From contig JANQAB010000009.1 of NCBI GenBank assembly GCA_024707265.1, forward strand, positions 496,001 to 560,000: 64,000 nt of DNA, written 5' to 3'. The notes beneath the pieces were generated by a model that had not been told where the DNA came from, searched no databases, and saw nothing but the letters and a program-made list of their open reading frames with translations. Below, one piece after another: positions 36,804 through 45,406 of the stretch; position 1 is the stretch's first letter, and the number at the start of each line of letters is the position of its first letter. The translations under genes and the position numbers were made by a program. This DNA is from Sporocytophaga sp. (GTDB lineage: Bacteria > Bacteroidota > Bacteroidia > Cytophagales > Cytophagaceae).

Positions 36804-36930
36804 AGCCCTTCTCCTGAAGGAGAAGGGAACTGTTCAGCGAAAAATTCAGATGTTATTAATACAGATAGAGCTAATAACATACATCCTAAATCCCTCTCCT
36901 TCAGGAGACGAATTTAGGCTGAGGTTGCCC
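36804..36930. repeat. Extragenic palindromes between nbaC and kynU
   Basis: A perfect 22-base palindrome at 36806-36827 (arms CCCTTCTCCT / AGGAGAAGGG around GA) and a second, smaller one at 36896-36907 (CTCC-TTCA-GGAG) with related sequence. They look like dispersed extragenic palindromic elements rather than a terminator, since no T run follows. Confidence 0.6.
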
Positions 36931-36964
36931 GATTAAATTAAAGAGTATATAAATTTCCACCTTA

Positions 36965-38260
36965 ATGAGAAATATGAAATTTTCCACGGATAAAAAATTT
37001 GCAAAAAGTCTGGATGTAAAAGATCCTTTAAAAGATTTCAAAAAGCAGTTTTTGATTCCCGGAAAAGGTAAGAACAGTCAGATTTACTTTTGCGGTAACT
37101 CTCTTGGACTACAGCCTGTGTCGGCAAAGAAATATATTGAAACAGAACTCAAAAGCTGGGCTGAACTGGCGGTTGAAGGTCATATCAAAGGAGCTAATCC
37201 TTGGGCTGACTATCACAAGCTTTTCAGAAAACCACTGGCTGCGCTTTGTGGCGCTTTGCCAGAAGAGGTTGTGGCGATGAACAGTCTTACCGCTAATCTT
37301 CACCTGTTGCTGGTAAGTTTTTACTGGCCTCGTGAGAAAAGAGTAAAGATCCTTACAGAGACAGGAAGCTTCTCTTCTGACATTTATGCTCTTACTTCCC
37401 AAATTGAGATCAGAGGATTTGATCCGGCAGAGTGTCTGGTAGAAGTGGGTCCACGTGAAGGTGAATTTGCTATTCGTGACGAAGACATCATAAGCAAAAT
37501 TGAAGAGCTGGGTGATGAGTTGGCATTGGTAATGATGAGCGGAGTTAACTATTATACAGGTCAGGCATTCGACATGGAAGCGATTGCTGAAGCAGCTCAT
37601 AATGCAGGGGCTTATGTTGGCTTTGATCTTGCACATGCAATTGGTAATATTCCATTAAACCTTCACGAGTGGCAGGTCGATTTTGCTACCTGGTGTTCTT
37701 ATAAGTATCTGAATGCTGGTCCGGGTGGAACAGCGGGATTGTTTGTGCACAGCGAAAATTTCCACTTGCCAAGATTTGCAGGATGGTGGGGAAATGATGA
37801 AAAGGAAAGGTTTCTGATGAAACCGGAGTATGAGCCAGCCATTGGTGCGGAAGGCTGGCAGTTGAGTAATGCTCCGGTATTGCCAATGGCAGCACTGAAA
37901 GCGTCACTGGATATTTTTCAAAAGGCAGGGTTAAAGAAAATTTTTAAAAAGAGCGAGCAACTCACCGCCTATCTGGAGTACCTGATCAAAATAAAATGTA
38001 CTCCAAGTCTAAAGGAAAGGGGATATAAAATCAAAATTATCACACCTACAGAGCCCTCCAGAAGAGGAGCACAGCTTTCCATTTATTTTGAAAAAGGAGA
38101 TGGCAAAAAGCTGGTTCAACAGTTTGCCAAAGAAGGAATTATTTTGGACTGGAGATCTCCGAATGTGCTCAGGGTTTCACCTGCACCGCTTTACAATTCC
38201 TATACAGAGGTCTATACCTTTGTTGAAAGGTTTGCCGAATTCTGTGAGTATGTAAAGTAA
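36965..38260 (+). CDS. kynU: Kynureninase
   Basis: A 431-residue PLP enzyme that cleaves kynurenine or 3-hydroxykynurenine to (3-hydroxy)anthranilate and alanine. Visible family features: YFCGNSLGLQP near the start, GHIKGANPWADYH, NSLTANLHLLLVSFYWP, the Asp-x-Ala-His block FDLAHAIGN, and the PLP lysine Lys247 in TWCSYKYLNAGPGG. Length is typical. An ATG three codons in (36974) is an equally good start. It ends 3 bases before kmo, indicating an operon. Confidence 0.94.
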   Translation: MRNMKFSTDKKFAKSLDVKDPLKDFKKQFLIPGKGKNSQIYFCGNSLGLQPVSAKKYIETELKSWAELAVEGHIKGANPWADYHKLFRKPLAALCGALPEEVVAMNSLTANLHLLLVSFYWPREKRVKILTETGSFSSDIYALTSQIEIRGFDPAECLVEVGPREGEFAIRDEDIISKIEELGDELALVMMSGVNYYTGQAFDMEAIAEAAHNAGAYVGFDLAHAIGNIPLNLHEWQVDFATWCSYKYLNAGPGGTAGLFVHSENFHLPRFAGWWGNDEKERFLMKPEYEPAIGAEGWQLSNAPVLPMAALKASLDIFQKAGLKKIFKKSEQLTAYLEYLIKIKCTPSLKERGYKIKIITPTEPSRRGAQLSIYFEKGDGKKLVQQFAKEGIILDWRSPNVLRVSPAPLYNSYTEVYTFVERFAEFCEYVK

Positions 38261-38263
38261 AAA

Positions 38264-39615
38264 ATGATGGAGGATAAAAAAGTACTAATATCCGGAGGCG
38301 GACTGGTAGGAAGCTTACTTGCTTTGTTGTTAGGTAAGGCAGGTTATGAAGTGGATGTTTATGAAAAGCGCCCCGACCCTTTAATGACTGCACCTGAAAC
38401 AGGAAGATCCATAAACCTTGCATTGAGCCACCGTGGTATCAGAGCATTGCGGGCAGCAGGTGTGGAACAGGAAATGCTGGATATTGCCATTCCCATGAAA
38501 GGCAGGTTCATACATCATGAAGACGGCACTAATTCTTTTCAGCCCTATGGAGATGAAGGTCAGGTTATTTATGCGGTCTCCAGAGCCGAGCTGAACAAGA
38601 CCTTGCTGAACAAAGCACGAGAAGCACACAATGTAAACCTCTTTTTTAATGAAAGATGTGTAAAGGTTTGTACAGAGGATTCCGTCATTGAGTTTGAAAA
38701 CAAGCAGGATGGAAGAGTAAAGACCAAAGAGTTTTCTGTTTTGTTCGGCGCAGATGGGGCTTTCTCTCAGGTCAGGAGTTCTTTGTTGCCAACCAGCAGG
38801 TTCAATTATTCTCAGGAATACCTAGAGTATGGCTATAAAGAATTAACCATCCCTTCTGATGAAGGAAAGCACAGGATGGAAAAGAATGCCTTGCACATCT
38901 GGCCCAGAGAGAAGTACATGCTGATTGCATTGCCCAATTTGGATGGGACATTCACCGCAACGCTGTTTCTTCCATTCGAAGGCGAAAATTCATTCGAATC
39001 CTTAAAGACTGATACACAGGTAGAGACTTTTTTAAAAGTAATTTTGCAGATGCGGCTGATCTTATAGCAGAGTTAAAAAAGCAATTTGCCGAGCATCCCA
39101 CTTCTGCCTTGGTTACCGTGAAGTGTTATCCATGGGTGTATGAAAATCGCATCGCACTGATCGGAGATGCGGCACACGCCATTGTTCCGTTTTATGGACA
39201 AGGTATGAATGCAGGCTTTGAAGACTGTAGAGTGTTGTATGATCTTGTTACTAAAAACGGAAGCTTAAACTCAAGTCTTCAGGAATATCAGAAGCTGAGA
39301 AAACCAGCAGGTGACGCAGTAGGGCAACTGGCACTTCAGAATTTCATTGAGATGCGGGACCTGGTGAATGATAAGAAGTTTCTGTTGAGAAAAAAGATCG
39401 AAGCTAAAATCCACCATAAGATACCTGGTTATCTTCCTCTTTATAGTATGGTCACGTTCAGCGATCTTCCGTATCATGAAGCTCTGGAGAAAGGTAAGAA
39501 GCAAGACAGGTTGATGGAGGAGATTATGAAGATTGAAAATATAGAAGCATTGTCGGAGGACAAAGAAATGTGGGAGAAGATAGAGGAGATGGTGGAGAGG
39601 GGAATGGGGAGGTGA
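38264..39615 (+). CDS. kmo: Kynurenine 3-monooxygenase (frameshifted as given)
   Basis: FAD/NADPH-dependent aromatic hydroxylase converting kynurenine to 3-hydroxykynurenine. The FAD loop ISGGGLVGSLLALLLGKAGY is at about residues 8-27; YEKRPDP, GRSINLALSHRGIRALRAAG and, after the break, IGDAAHAIVPFYGQGMNAGFED are diagnostic. The frame fails at a T6 run (39028-39033, one T missing): the first part ends at 39067 in a spurious tail and the rest runs one frame over. Adding one T restores ETFFKSNFADAADLI and a 450-residue protein of family length. Confidence 0.92.
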
Positions 39616-39671
39616 ATTTTTGTAGTTGCTTATATTAACGTAAACGGTCCTTTAAGACATAACCACCTGAA

Positions 39672-40154
39672 ATGAAAGGTCTAATTAATAATAATAATAT
39701 AGTTGAATATATTGAGAGGCCTTTAAAGGATACGGGTTCAGTTAGGAGGACAAAGGGGTTTAGAATTCCTTTGGAAGGAATTAAGATTATAGGAGTAAGA
39801 GCTATAGTATTATTAGATGATGAAGATTTTATAGTTTCCTTAATTGATAGCAATAAGAAAGAATATAAATTTTCATCATTGGAGTTTAATACACCAGCTG
39901 CGAAATTTCTTGAAGAAAAATTTAATATAAGACTAACGACTCTATGGGGCACTTTTGATTATAAGGAACATATAAACGGTGCGAATAAAATTTTATATCC
40001 TAAAGAATTTGAGGGAAAAAGATTTTATAAAGGGATATTTAAATCACCAATGGCATTTTTATATGCTTTGAATATTTTTTCAGAACAATATAAAGGTATT
40101 TTGACAAATGAAGTGGAAGCTTATATTGAAAGTATTCACATAAGCCATAAATAA
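39672..40154 (+). CDS. Hypothetical protein, 160 residues
   Basis: I do not recognise the family. The protein is soluble, without signal peptide, Lys/Ile/Phe-rich, with a probable beta-rich start (GFRIPLEGIKIIGVRAIVLL) and a helical C-terminal half. Base composition is AT-richer than the kynurenine genes before it, and it lies next to an IS21 insertion and the accessory region, so it may be acquired. Coding is supported by an intact frame only. Confidence 0.5.
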   Translation: MKGLINNNNIVEYIERPLKDTGSVRRTKGFRIPLEGIKIIGVRAIVLLDDEDFIVSLIDSNKKEYKFSSLEFNTPAAKFLEEKFNIRLTTLWGTFDYKEHINGANKILYPKEFEGKRFYKGIFKSPMAFLYALNIFSEQYKGILTNEVEAYIESIHISHK

Positions 40155-40247
40155 GCCTACGGTAATTAGTTTTTTATAGGTTTAATACCCTATAATTTCT
40201 CTTATGATTTAACATCGAATATCAAAACTTAATTCTAAAAATTAAAA

Positions 40248-40278
40248 ATGAGACTTAAAGAAATCTATCCTGTTGTGA
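40248..40278 (+). pseudogene. 5' fragment of membrane-protein gene interrupted by the IS21 element
   Basis: Ten codons (MRLKEIYPVV) plus one base before the insertion site. When the element and one copy of the 6-bp duplication are removed, this joins in frame to the sequence from 42891, giving a 166-residue membrane protein (total 501 bases with stop). Confidence 0.75.
40273..40278 (+). repeat. Target-site duplication, left copy (TTGTGA)
   Basis: TTGTGA directly before the left inverted repeat; the identical hexamer follows the right end at 42885-42890. Confidence 0.85.
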
Positions 40279-40311
40279 TGTAGTCGGAAAACAAAACTGC
40301 ACAGTTTTCGG
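40279..40311 (+). repeat. IS21 left terminal inverted repeat
   Basis: Begins TGTAGTCGGAAAACAAAACT and continues through GCACAGTTTTCGG; differs from the right end at positions 5, 14, 17 and 19. Confidence 0.85.
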
Positions 40312-40390
40312 AAAATAAGAGTGCACAGAAATTGGCAACAAGAATGCACAGGTAAGCTACTTTCGTCGATAGGAAAAAATCGACGAGTAA

Positions 40391-41959
40391 ATGAATGTGT
40401 ATTTAGCCAAATTGATGATGTATCACGAAGTTCACCGAATGTCACGAGAGGGGTATTCGACCTCCAGAATTAGCCAATATCTTGTCCTGAATCGCCGCAC
40501 AGTTGCAAGATACCTCTCCATGTCAGAGCAGGAATACGAAGCCTTTCTTATAGAGCAAGTTGACCGCAAAAAAGTATTACTTCCTTATGAAAATTTCACT
40601 AAGGATCGTTTAGAACGATATCAGGACACTTCAGCAGCCCAGATGCATGACTGGCTTAAGGAATGTTATCCTGATTTTCCTCAAGTAAGCCAGAAGACAG
40701 TATTCAACTTTGTACATTGGGTACGAGATAAGTATAATCTTCCGAGAATCAAGCCAGAAAGGCAATACCACCCTGTAGAGGAGTGTGCTTATGGAAAACA
40801 AGCACAAGTGGATTTTGGAGAATACAACATGCGTACCTCAGCCGGAAAGAGAGTCAAGGTATTCTTCTTTACTTTTGTTTTGTCTCGTTCCAGATACAAG
40901 TTTGTATGGTTTACAGATCAATGCTTTACAGCAGAGGTCGCAGTTAAAGCGCATGAACTGGCATTTGATTATATGCAAGGAGTACCGGATGAGATTGTCT
41001 ATGACCAAGATAAAGTGTTTATAGTAAGCGAAAATGCAGGAGAGATCATCCTGACCAATGTTTTCAGATCCTACACATCCTCAAAGCCATTTACTGTACA
41101 TTTTTGTCGTAAATCTGATCCTGAGAGTAAAGGGAAGGTAGAAAATGTAGTTAAGTACGTAAAGCAGAACTTCCTCTACAACCGTACATTTTACAACATA
41201 GAAACCCTCAATGATGAAGCTATGGGGTGGTTAGGTCGCACAGCTAACATGTTACCTCATGCTTTTACCCAAAATGCCCCTTATAGCGAGTGGATCATTG
41301 AACAAGACTTTTTAAAGCCTCATCTGGCACATGTTCCTAAAGCAGCCCCTCTGGCATCTGTTTACACAGTTCGCAAAGATAACAGCATCTCTTATAAGTC
41401 TAACTTATACTCCCTTCCATTAGGCAGTTATAAAGGCCGTGGAACTGTAGTGTCTGTATACACTGAAGCCGATATTCTAATCATTTTTGATCAAAGCGGT
41501 ACAGAGCTTTGCCGACATAAAATAGTGGCTGGAAAAGGGCTTAAAGTCTTTAATACTGACCACAAAAGAGATAAATCGTCTGCTATTAATGAAATGATAG
41601 ATCAGCTGGCTATACTCCTTCCAGATCCTGTTCAGGGTAAGAACTGGCTTAACCTAATCAAAACCGATAAGCCCCGCTATATCAGAGATCAACTGATAAT
41701 AATCAGAGACACTATACAATCAACGGAAACAATCCTGGTGCAAAAGGCTATGGACTACTGCGTTGAGAATAAAATAACCAGTGCAATAGACTTTAAGGCC
41801 ATAATAGCACATTATCTGCAAACAGAACGTCAAAATGAAGCTGAGGGAGCGCGCATAGTATCACTTAATCCACTTAACGGAAAATTAATTGAAGATGCCT
41901 TTAAAGAGCCCGAAAAGAGCTCTATTAACGATTATCAATCAATCTTCAATAATAATTAA
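40391..41959 (+). CDS. istA: IS21 family transposase IstA
   Basis: A 522-residue DDE transposase. An N-terminal helix-turn-helix (MSREGYSTSRISQYLVLNRRTV, about residues 17-38) binds the ends; the integrase core follows with QAQVDFGEY (first Asp), IVYDQDKVFI (second Asp) and PESKGKVENVVKYVKQ (Glu). The C-terminal Mu-type domain contains VRKDNSISYKSNLYSLPLG. All three catalytic acids are present and length is normal for IstA. Confidence 0.94.
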   Translation: MNVYLAKLMMYHEVHRMSREGYSTSRISQYLVLNRRTVARYLSMSEQEYEAFLIEQVDRKKVLLPYENFTKDRLERYQDTSAAQMHDWLKECYPDFPQVSQKTVFNFVHWVRDKYNLPRIKPERQYHPVEECAYGKQAQVDFGEYNMRTSAGKRVKVFFFTFVLSRSRYKFVWFTDQCFTAEVAVKAHELAFDYMQGVPDEIVYDQDKVFIVSENAGEIILTNVFRSYTSSKPFTVHFCRKSDPESKGKVENVVKYVKQNFLYNRTFYNIETLNDEAMGWLGRTANMLPHAFTQNAPYSEWIIEQDFLKPHLAHVPKAAPLASVYTVRKDNSISYKSNLYSLPLGSYKGRGTVVSVYTEADILIIFDQSGTELCRHKIVAGKGLKVFNTDHKRDKSSAINEMIDQLAILLPDPVQGKNWLNLIKTDKPRYIRDQLIIIRDTIQSTETILVQKAMDYCVENKITSAIDFKAIIAHYLQTERQNEAEGARIVSLNPLNGKLIEDAFKEPEKSSINDYQSIFNNN

Positions 41960-42031
41960 TCTACTGGGAGGGGAAGCAGAGCATTCCCCTCCTGACAATT
42001 ACTATAACTATAGAAAAACAAAAACACCATC

Positions 42032-42784
42032 ATGAATATTAACAAACAGCAAATTCTTCATTACTGCAAGCAGTTTAAAATAGCAGGAATAAGCAAGAAC
42101 ATTGATGCCATTATTGACAGGGCAGAAAAGAATGGCTATGGCCTAATGGAATATACTCTTCATCTGTTAAAATCAGAGGCAGATCACAGACATGAAAATG
42201 ATACGGCTAGACGCTTAAAATCCGCTCAGTTACCGAGAAATAATAACCTTGGCAACTATGATCATACCTCTGAGAACGGACTGCCTCAAACACGCTTAAA
42301 TCAACTCAGAGAACTAAACTGGCTTGACCAAATATACAATATAATGCTTATGGGCCCCTCTGGTACAGGTAAAACCTTCATTGCTTCAGGCTTATGTGCC
42401 GATGCTGTACAGAAAGGGTATAAAGCATACTTCAGAACAATGGAGGATATAACCAATATGCTTAAAATGAAAGATGTAACCCGTACTGCATTAGCTGAAT
42501 ACAGAAGACTATCAAAGGCAAATCTAATAGTGATTGATGATATTATGCTCTTCCCGGTAGAAAAGACACAGGCAGTGGCGTTGTTCAATTTTATAAACCA
42601 TCTCTATGAAAATACCTCCTTCATAATAACCACCAACAAAATGCCTGCAGAATGGGCAAAAATGCTTGATGATGAGGTTTTGGCAACGGCTCTTTTAGAC
42701 AGGTTGCTTTATAGATGTGAGATCATAAACTTATCGGGAAAAAGCTACCGAATGAAAAATAGAAAATCTTTTCTTGAAGACTAA
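42032..42784 (+). CDS. istB: IS21 helper ATPase IstB
   Basis: A 250-residue DnaA/DnaC-like AAA+ ATPase that directs IstA to targets. Walker A is LMGPSGTGKTFIASGLC at about residues 107-123 and Walker B is LIVIDDIMLF; sensor 1 is IITTNK. No frame damage. It follows istA by 72 bases, wider than the overlap seen in many IS21 members. Confidence 0.94.
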   Translation: MNINKQQILHYCKQFKIAGISKNIDAIIDRAEKNGYGLMEYTLHLLKSEADHRHENDTARRLKSAQLPRNNNLGNYDHTSENGLPQTRLNQLRELNWLDQIYNIMLMGPSGTGKTFIASGLCADAVQKGYKAYFRTMEDITNMLKMKDVTRTALAEYRRLSKANLIVIDDIMLFPVEKTQAVALFNFINHLYENTSFIITTNKMPAEWAKMLDDEVLATALLDRLLYRCEIINLSGKSYRMKNRKSFLED

Positions 42785-42851
42785 AATTATCCCTTTTATA
42801 TTTGCTTCAAGTTGTGCACTCTTGTTGCCAAAAACTGTGCATTCCTGATTA

Positions 42852-42884
42852 CCGAAAACTGTGCATTGTTATTTTCCGATTACA
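42852..42884 (-). repeat. IS21 right terminal inverted repeat
   Basis: Read on the - strand it begins TGTAATCGGAAAATAACAAT and ends GCACAGTTTTCGG. Confidence 0.85.
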
Positions 42885-43360
42885 TTGTGATTATACTTAT
42901 TATAACTCTCATAGTATTTTCAGTAATTTTTGGTATTAAAACCTTGATGGAAACTCAATTAGAAATTCAAATTCATGACTCCTATTTTACTATAGCTCCT
43001 ATTCTGTTATTCGCAATATTTTTCACTTCAATAGTTTATCTGACTTATGCTGCAATTTCTTTGATAAATAAGAACAGCTTAACGCGGTATATTATACTCG
43101 GAAGTTCCAATTTTGCTCTGATAATTTTTCTAATATTGTTTTCAAGAATAATCGCTCAACTTGAATTATTTGGTAGTGACCTTACTATTTATCCTCCTTT
43201 AAGCGCGCTTCCTGAAGCTATAGCATCAGCGAATGATAGCAAGTCTTACACATTTATTTTAAATACAATTACACTAATTCAAAGCTTTCTTCTGGTCTCC
43301 TTATTCTTAATTGGATACCTTTTGGGAAAATTTAAAAATTTTAACATACTGCATAAATAA
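42885..43360 (+). pseudogene. 3' part of membrane-protein gene interrupted by IS21
   Basis: Encodes four probable membrane segments (IILIITLIVFSVIFGI; IAPILLFAIFFTSIVYLTYA; YIILGSSNFALIIFLILF; IQSFLLVSLFLIGYLLG). Its real start is ten codons away at 40248, on the far side of the element. An open frame now begins inside the IS end at 42812 and would replace those codons with about 23 IS-derived residues, so a hybrid protein could still be made. I do not recognise the family. Confidence 0.7.
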
Positions 43361-43487
43361 ATTTGGGTCTTATAAAAAGTATAAAAACACATACTCTTAT
43401 CTAAACTCCAGAAATTTGGATGAAGATGACGATTTATAAACTTTAAGAATGTTGGATTCACCTAGAAAACTGATGATCTAAAGTCTC

Positions 43488-43712
43488 CTACTCAAGATCT
43501 AAAAGCTTTGATACCGAAATTTCCAATGCATTGGCAATTTTCATTAATGTGAGCAAGCGTGGATTTGTTTTCCCATTTTCGATCATATGTAATTGGGTCC
43601 TGCCTAATTCACAATCAAAGGCAAACGTTTTTTGATCAAGATTTCTGGCCTCTCTTAATTCTTTAATCCTGACTCCTAATTTCTTGAAATATTTTTCCTC
43701 TTTCGTGTTCAC
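43488..43712 (-). CDS. XRE family helix-turn-helix regulator
   Basis: A 74-residue single-domain Cro/CI-type repressor: RIKELREARNLDQKTFAFDC, then ELGRTQLHMIENGKTNPRLL and TLMKIANALEISVSKLLDLE match the HTH_3 profile over the whole length. The start is GTG at 43712 (GTG AAC ACG AAA), giving MNTKEEKYFKKLG. It is divergent from the SymE-like toxin gene, with two matching operator-like palindromes in the 58-bp gap, one of which overlaps this start codon. Probably an autoregulated repressor of both genes. Confidence 0.88.
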   Translation of the reverse strand: MNTKEEKYFKKLGVRIKELREARNLDQKTFAFDCELGRTQLHMIENGKTNPRLLTLMKIANALEISVSKLLDLE

Positions 43713-43724
43713 TATAGCGAATGT
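43705..43724. promoter_or_regulatory. Operator-like palindrome O1
   Basis: GTGTTC-N8-GAATGT, an imperfect version of O2, overlapping the XRE start codon. Confidence 0.6.
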
Positions 43725-43744
43725 CCAGAATTTATATTTATCTT

Positions 43745-43764
43745 GTGTTCACAATAACGAACAC
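43745..43764. promoter_or_regulatory. Operator-like palindrome O2
   Basis: Perfect GTGTTC-N8-GAACAC, seven bases before the symE ATG and exactly 40 bp from O1, about four helical turns. Confidence 0.65.
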
Positions 43765-43770
43765 GCAATA

Positions 43771-43959
43771 ATGAATCGATTTAGGAAATTGAAAATACAT
43801 AGTAAGTTCCGCAACAGAAGATGGGACAATACAACTATTCCTGAAATAAGACTAGAAGGGAAGTGGTTGGAGGAAGTGGGATTTAAGCAAGGACAAAACA
43901 TTAATATTCTAATAGAGGAAAATAAGCTTATCATTACCATTGATAAAGGACAAAAATAA
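43771..43959 (+). CDS. SymE family toxin-like protein
   Basis: A 62-residue protein that matches SymE: RKLKIHSKFRNRRWDN, then IPEIRLEGKWLEEVGFKQGQ and a beta-rich INILIEENKLIITI tail, an AbrB-type fold. SymE acts on RNA or nucleic acid and is repressed in E. coli by an antisense RNA and LexA. The frame opens at 43684, but the ATG at 43771 follows the operator pair and gives the family start. Control by the divergent XRE protein is inferred from the shared operators. Confidence 0.82.
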   Translation: MNRFRKLKIHSKFRNRRWDNTTIPEIRLEGKWLEEVGFKQGQNINILIEENKLIITIDKGQK

Positions 43960-43986
43960 CCTTTGTGATTGGACTACATTTGTAAT

Positions 43987-44409
43987 ATGAAAAAGGACGA
44001 GATAGGAAAAATTGAACATTCCCTTGAAGTTAAACTTCCGGATCACTATAAAAACTTTCTACTGCATTATCCGGAAGAGCTAAGAGAACTTAATTTTCAT
44101 AAAGAATTTTTTAGTGAAGATTCAGATTGGCTAATAGAAATAAATCAACTTTTAAGTAAGGGAGCTTTACCTAAAGATTTATATGCTATTGGGATGGATT
44201 TTGGCGGAAATTTTTTCTTTATAAAGAAAACAGACCTGGATGAGACCGTGTACTTTATTGATCATGAGGACGCTAGTGAGTTGGATAGTGATGAATTTTA
44301 TTGGGACAATATTTTAAGCCCTGATCATAAGAATCTTAATGAGTTTAAAAATTGGCTTATTGATTTTTATGGTGATACTGTAAAGTCCTTAACTGGTCCG
44401 AATTTATAG
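43987..44409 (+). CDS. SMI1/KNR4 (SUKH) family protein
   Basis: A protein of about 140 residues with the SUKH fold: IEHSLEVKLPDHYKNFLLHY at the start, then LYAIGMDFGGNFFFIKK (the conserved Gly-Asp-x-Gly-Gly-Asn turn), VYFIDHEDASELD and a C-terminal helix FKNWLIDFYGD. SUKH proteins often act as immunity proteins for polymorphic toxins, but also occur alone, as here, where no toxin gene is adjacent. An ATG at 43969 would add six residues; 43987 (MKKDEIGKIEHSL) is preferred. Confidence 0.85.
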   Translation: MKKDEIGKIEHSLEVKLPDHYKNFLLHYPEELRELNFHKEFFSEDSDWLIEINQLLSKGALPKDLYAIGMDFGGNFFFIKKTDLDETVYFIDHEDASELDSDEFYWDNILSPDHKNLNEFKNWLIDFYGDTVKSLTGPNL

Positions 44410-44460
44410 TCGAACACCACAAGTTGATGAAGAGTTAGCATTCATTTAAACATTCAAACA

Positions 44461-45388
44461 ATGTTATTCTGGAATAAGAAAAAAGATGATTTAATAATCC
44501 AATGTTCGGTATGTGAATGGCGGCCAGATGGTGAAATACATTGGGCCTGTAGCTGTGGGCATAGATGGAATACTTTTAAAACGAAAGGGAAGTGCCCTGG
44601 TTGTAAAAAGCAATGGGAGAATACAAGGTGTCCGGGCTGTGGGAAGTCTACTCCTCATAAAGATTGGTATAAAACGAAAGAGGAAGTTGAAAAACTTGAA
44701 TCCACAGGAGACCTTGTATTAAGGAGAGAAAAAGAAGTTTCTTGAATCAAGACTTATTGATTATGGAATTAGAAATTATAGAATAAGTCATTTGGAATAT
44801 CTGAATCATACAAAGGAGAAATTCCAAAGTCCTTATGAGGCTGGTTGCAGAATGATAATACTTTATGCAATTGCATATCTAGTAAATAACCTGGAAGATA
44901 GGCCCGCTTTTATTGAGTGGTTCAAAAATGAAAAGATTTGGGAAAAAGTATCGCCAAAGGAAAAAGAGTTTTTAATGGATCCTTCTCCTGAAGAGAGGGT
45001 GCTAATGGACTTATCCTGGCGTATAGAAAGTGCTATTACTTTGGCTTGGTGTTTAAAGAAGGTAGACGTTTTACCGAGATTGGATGATGAAAATAATGTA
45101 GTTGAGGAATTTCAACAAAATCTTCCAGAATTGGGAGATTCGTTAGTTCTTTTCTTGTCTCAGTTAGAATTTCGAAGTTTTGAAGAAATTTATGAAGAGA
45201 ACTTATTGAATGAATTAGCAACTTCCTATTTCAGAGATTTACTGTTTAACGGAAAAAAGGACACAACAAGAATAAATAGATCAGTAAGTTATGAAAGGCA
45301 TGAAGTTCTGAATTGGCTGAGAGCTTTTTATTTGGAATGTGATGAAGTAAAAGGAGAGCTTTGGGATGATACTGATACTTCAACATAA
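44461..45388 (+). CDS. Zinc-ribbon protein fused to DUF4272 (probable frameshift as given)
   Basis: Two adjacent frames. The first (44461-44745, 94 residues) has CxxC/CxC zinc-ribbon pairs: QCSVCEWRPDGEIHWACSCG, CPGCKKQWENTRCPGCG. The second is a DUF4272 domain (YEAGCRMIILYAIAYLVNNL, FKNEKIWEKVSPKEKEFL, LSWRIESAITLAWCLKKVDV). The second has no credible start: only a TTG at 44792, and the frame is open back to 44723 encoding FLESRLIDYGIRNY, which looks like the DUF4272 beginning. Removing one A from the A5 run at 44729-44733 joins them as LRREKKFLESRLIDYG, 308 residues. Alternatively two separate genes. Confidence 0.68.
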
Positions 45389-45406
45389 ATTAGTGTGTAC
45401 ATTTTT

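Larger units (their letters stand above)
40279..42884 (+). mobile_element. IS21-family insertion sequence, 2606 bp, complete
   Basis: Contains istA and istB in the usual order, bounded by imperfect terminal inverted repeats that match at 29 of 33 positions (both begin TGTA, then RTCGGAAAA) and by a 6-bp target duplication. Each end also has subterminal copies of a TGCACAG-containing segment (for example near 40298, 40322 and 40342; near 42820, 42838 and 42862), the multiple-ends layout known for IS21. All parts are intact, so the element may be active. Confidence 0.93.

Noticed and set aside
37109..37907. Long antisense frames over kynU
   Set aside because: kynU is intact with all catalytic residues; the antisense frames have no recognisable protein features.
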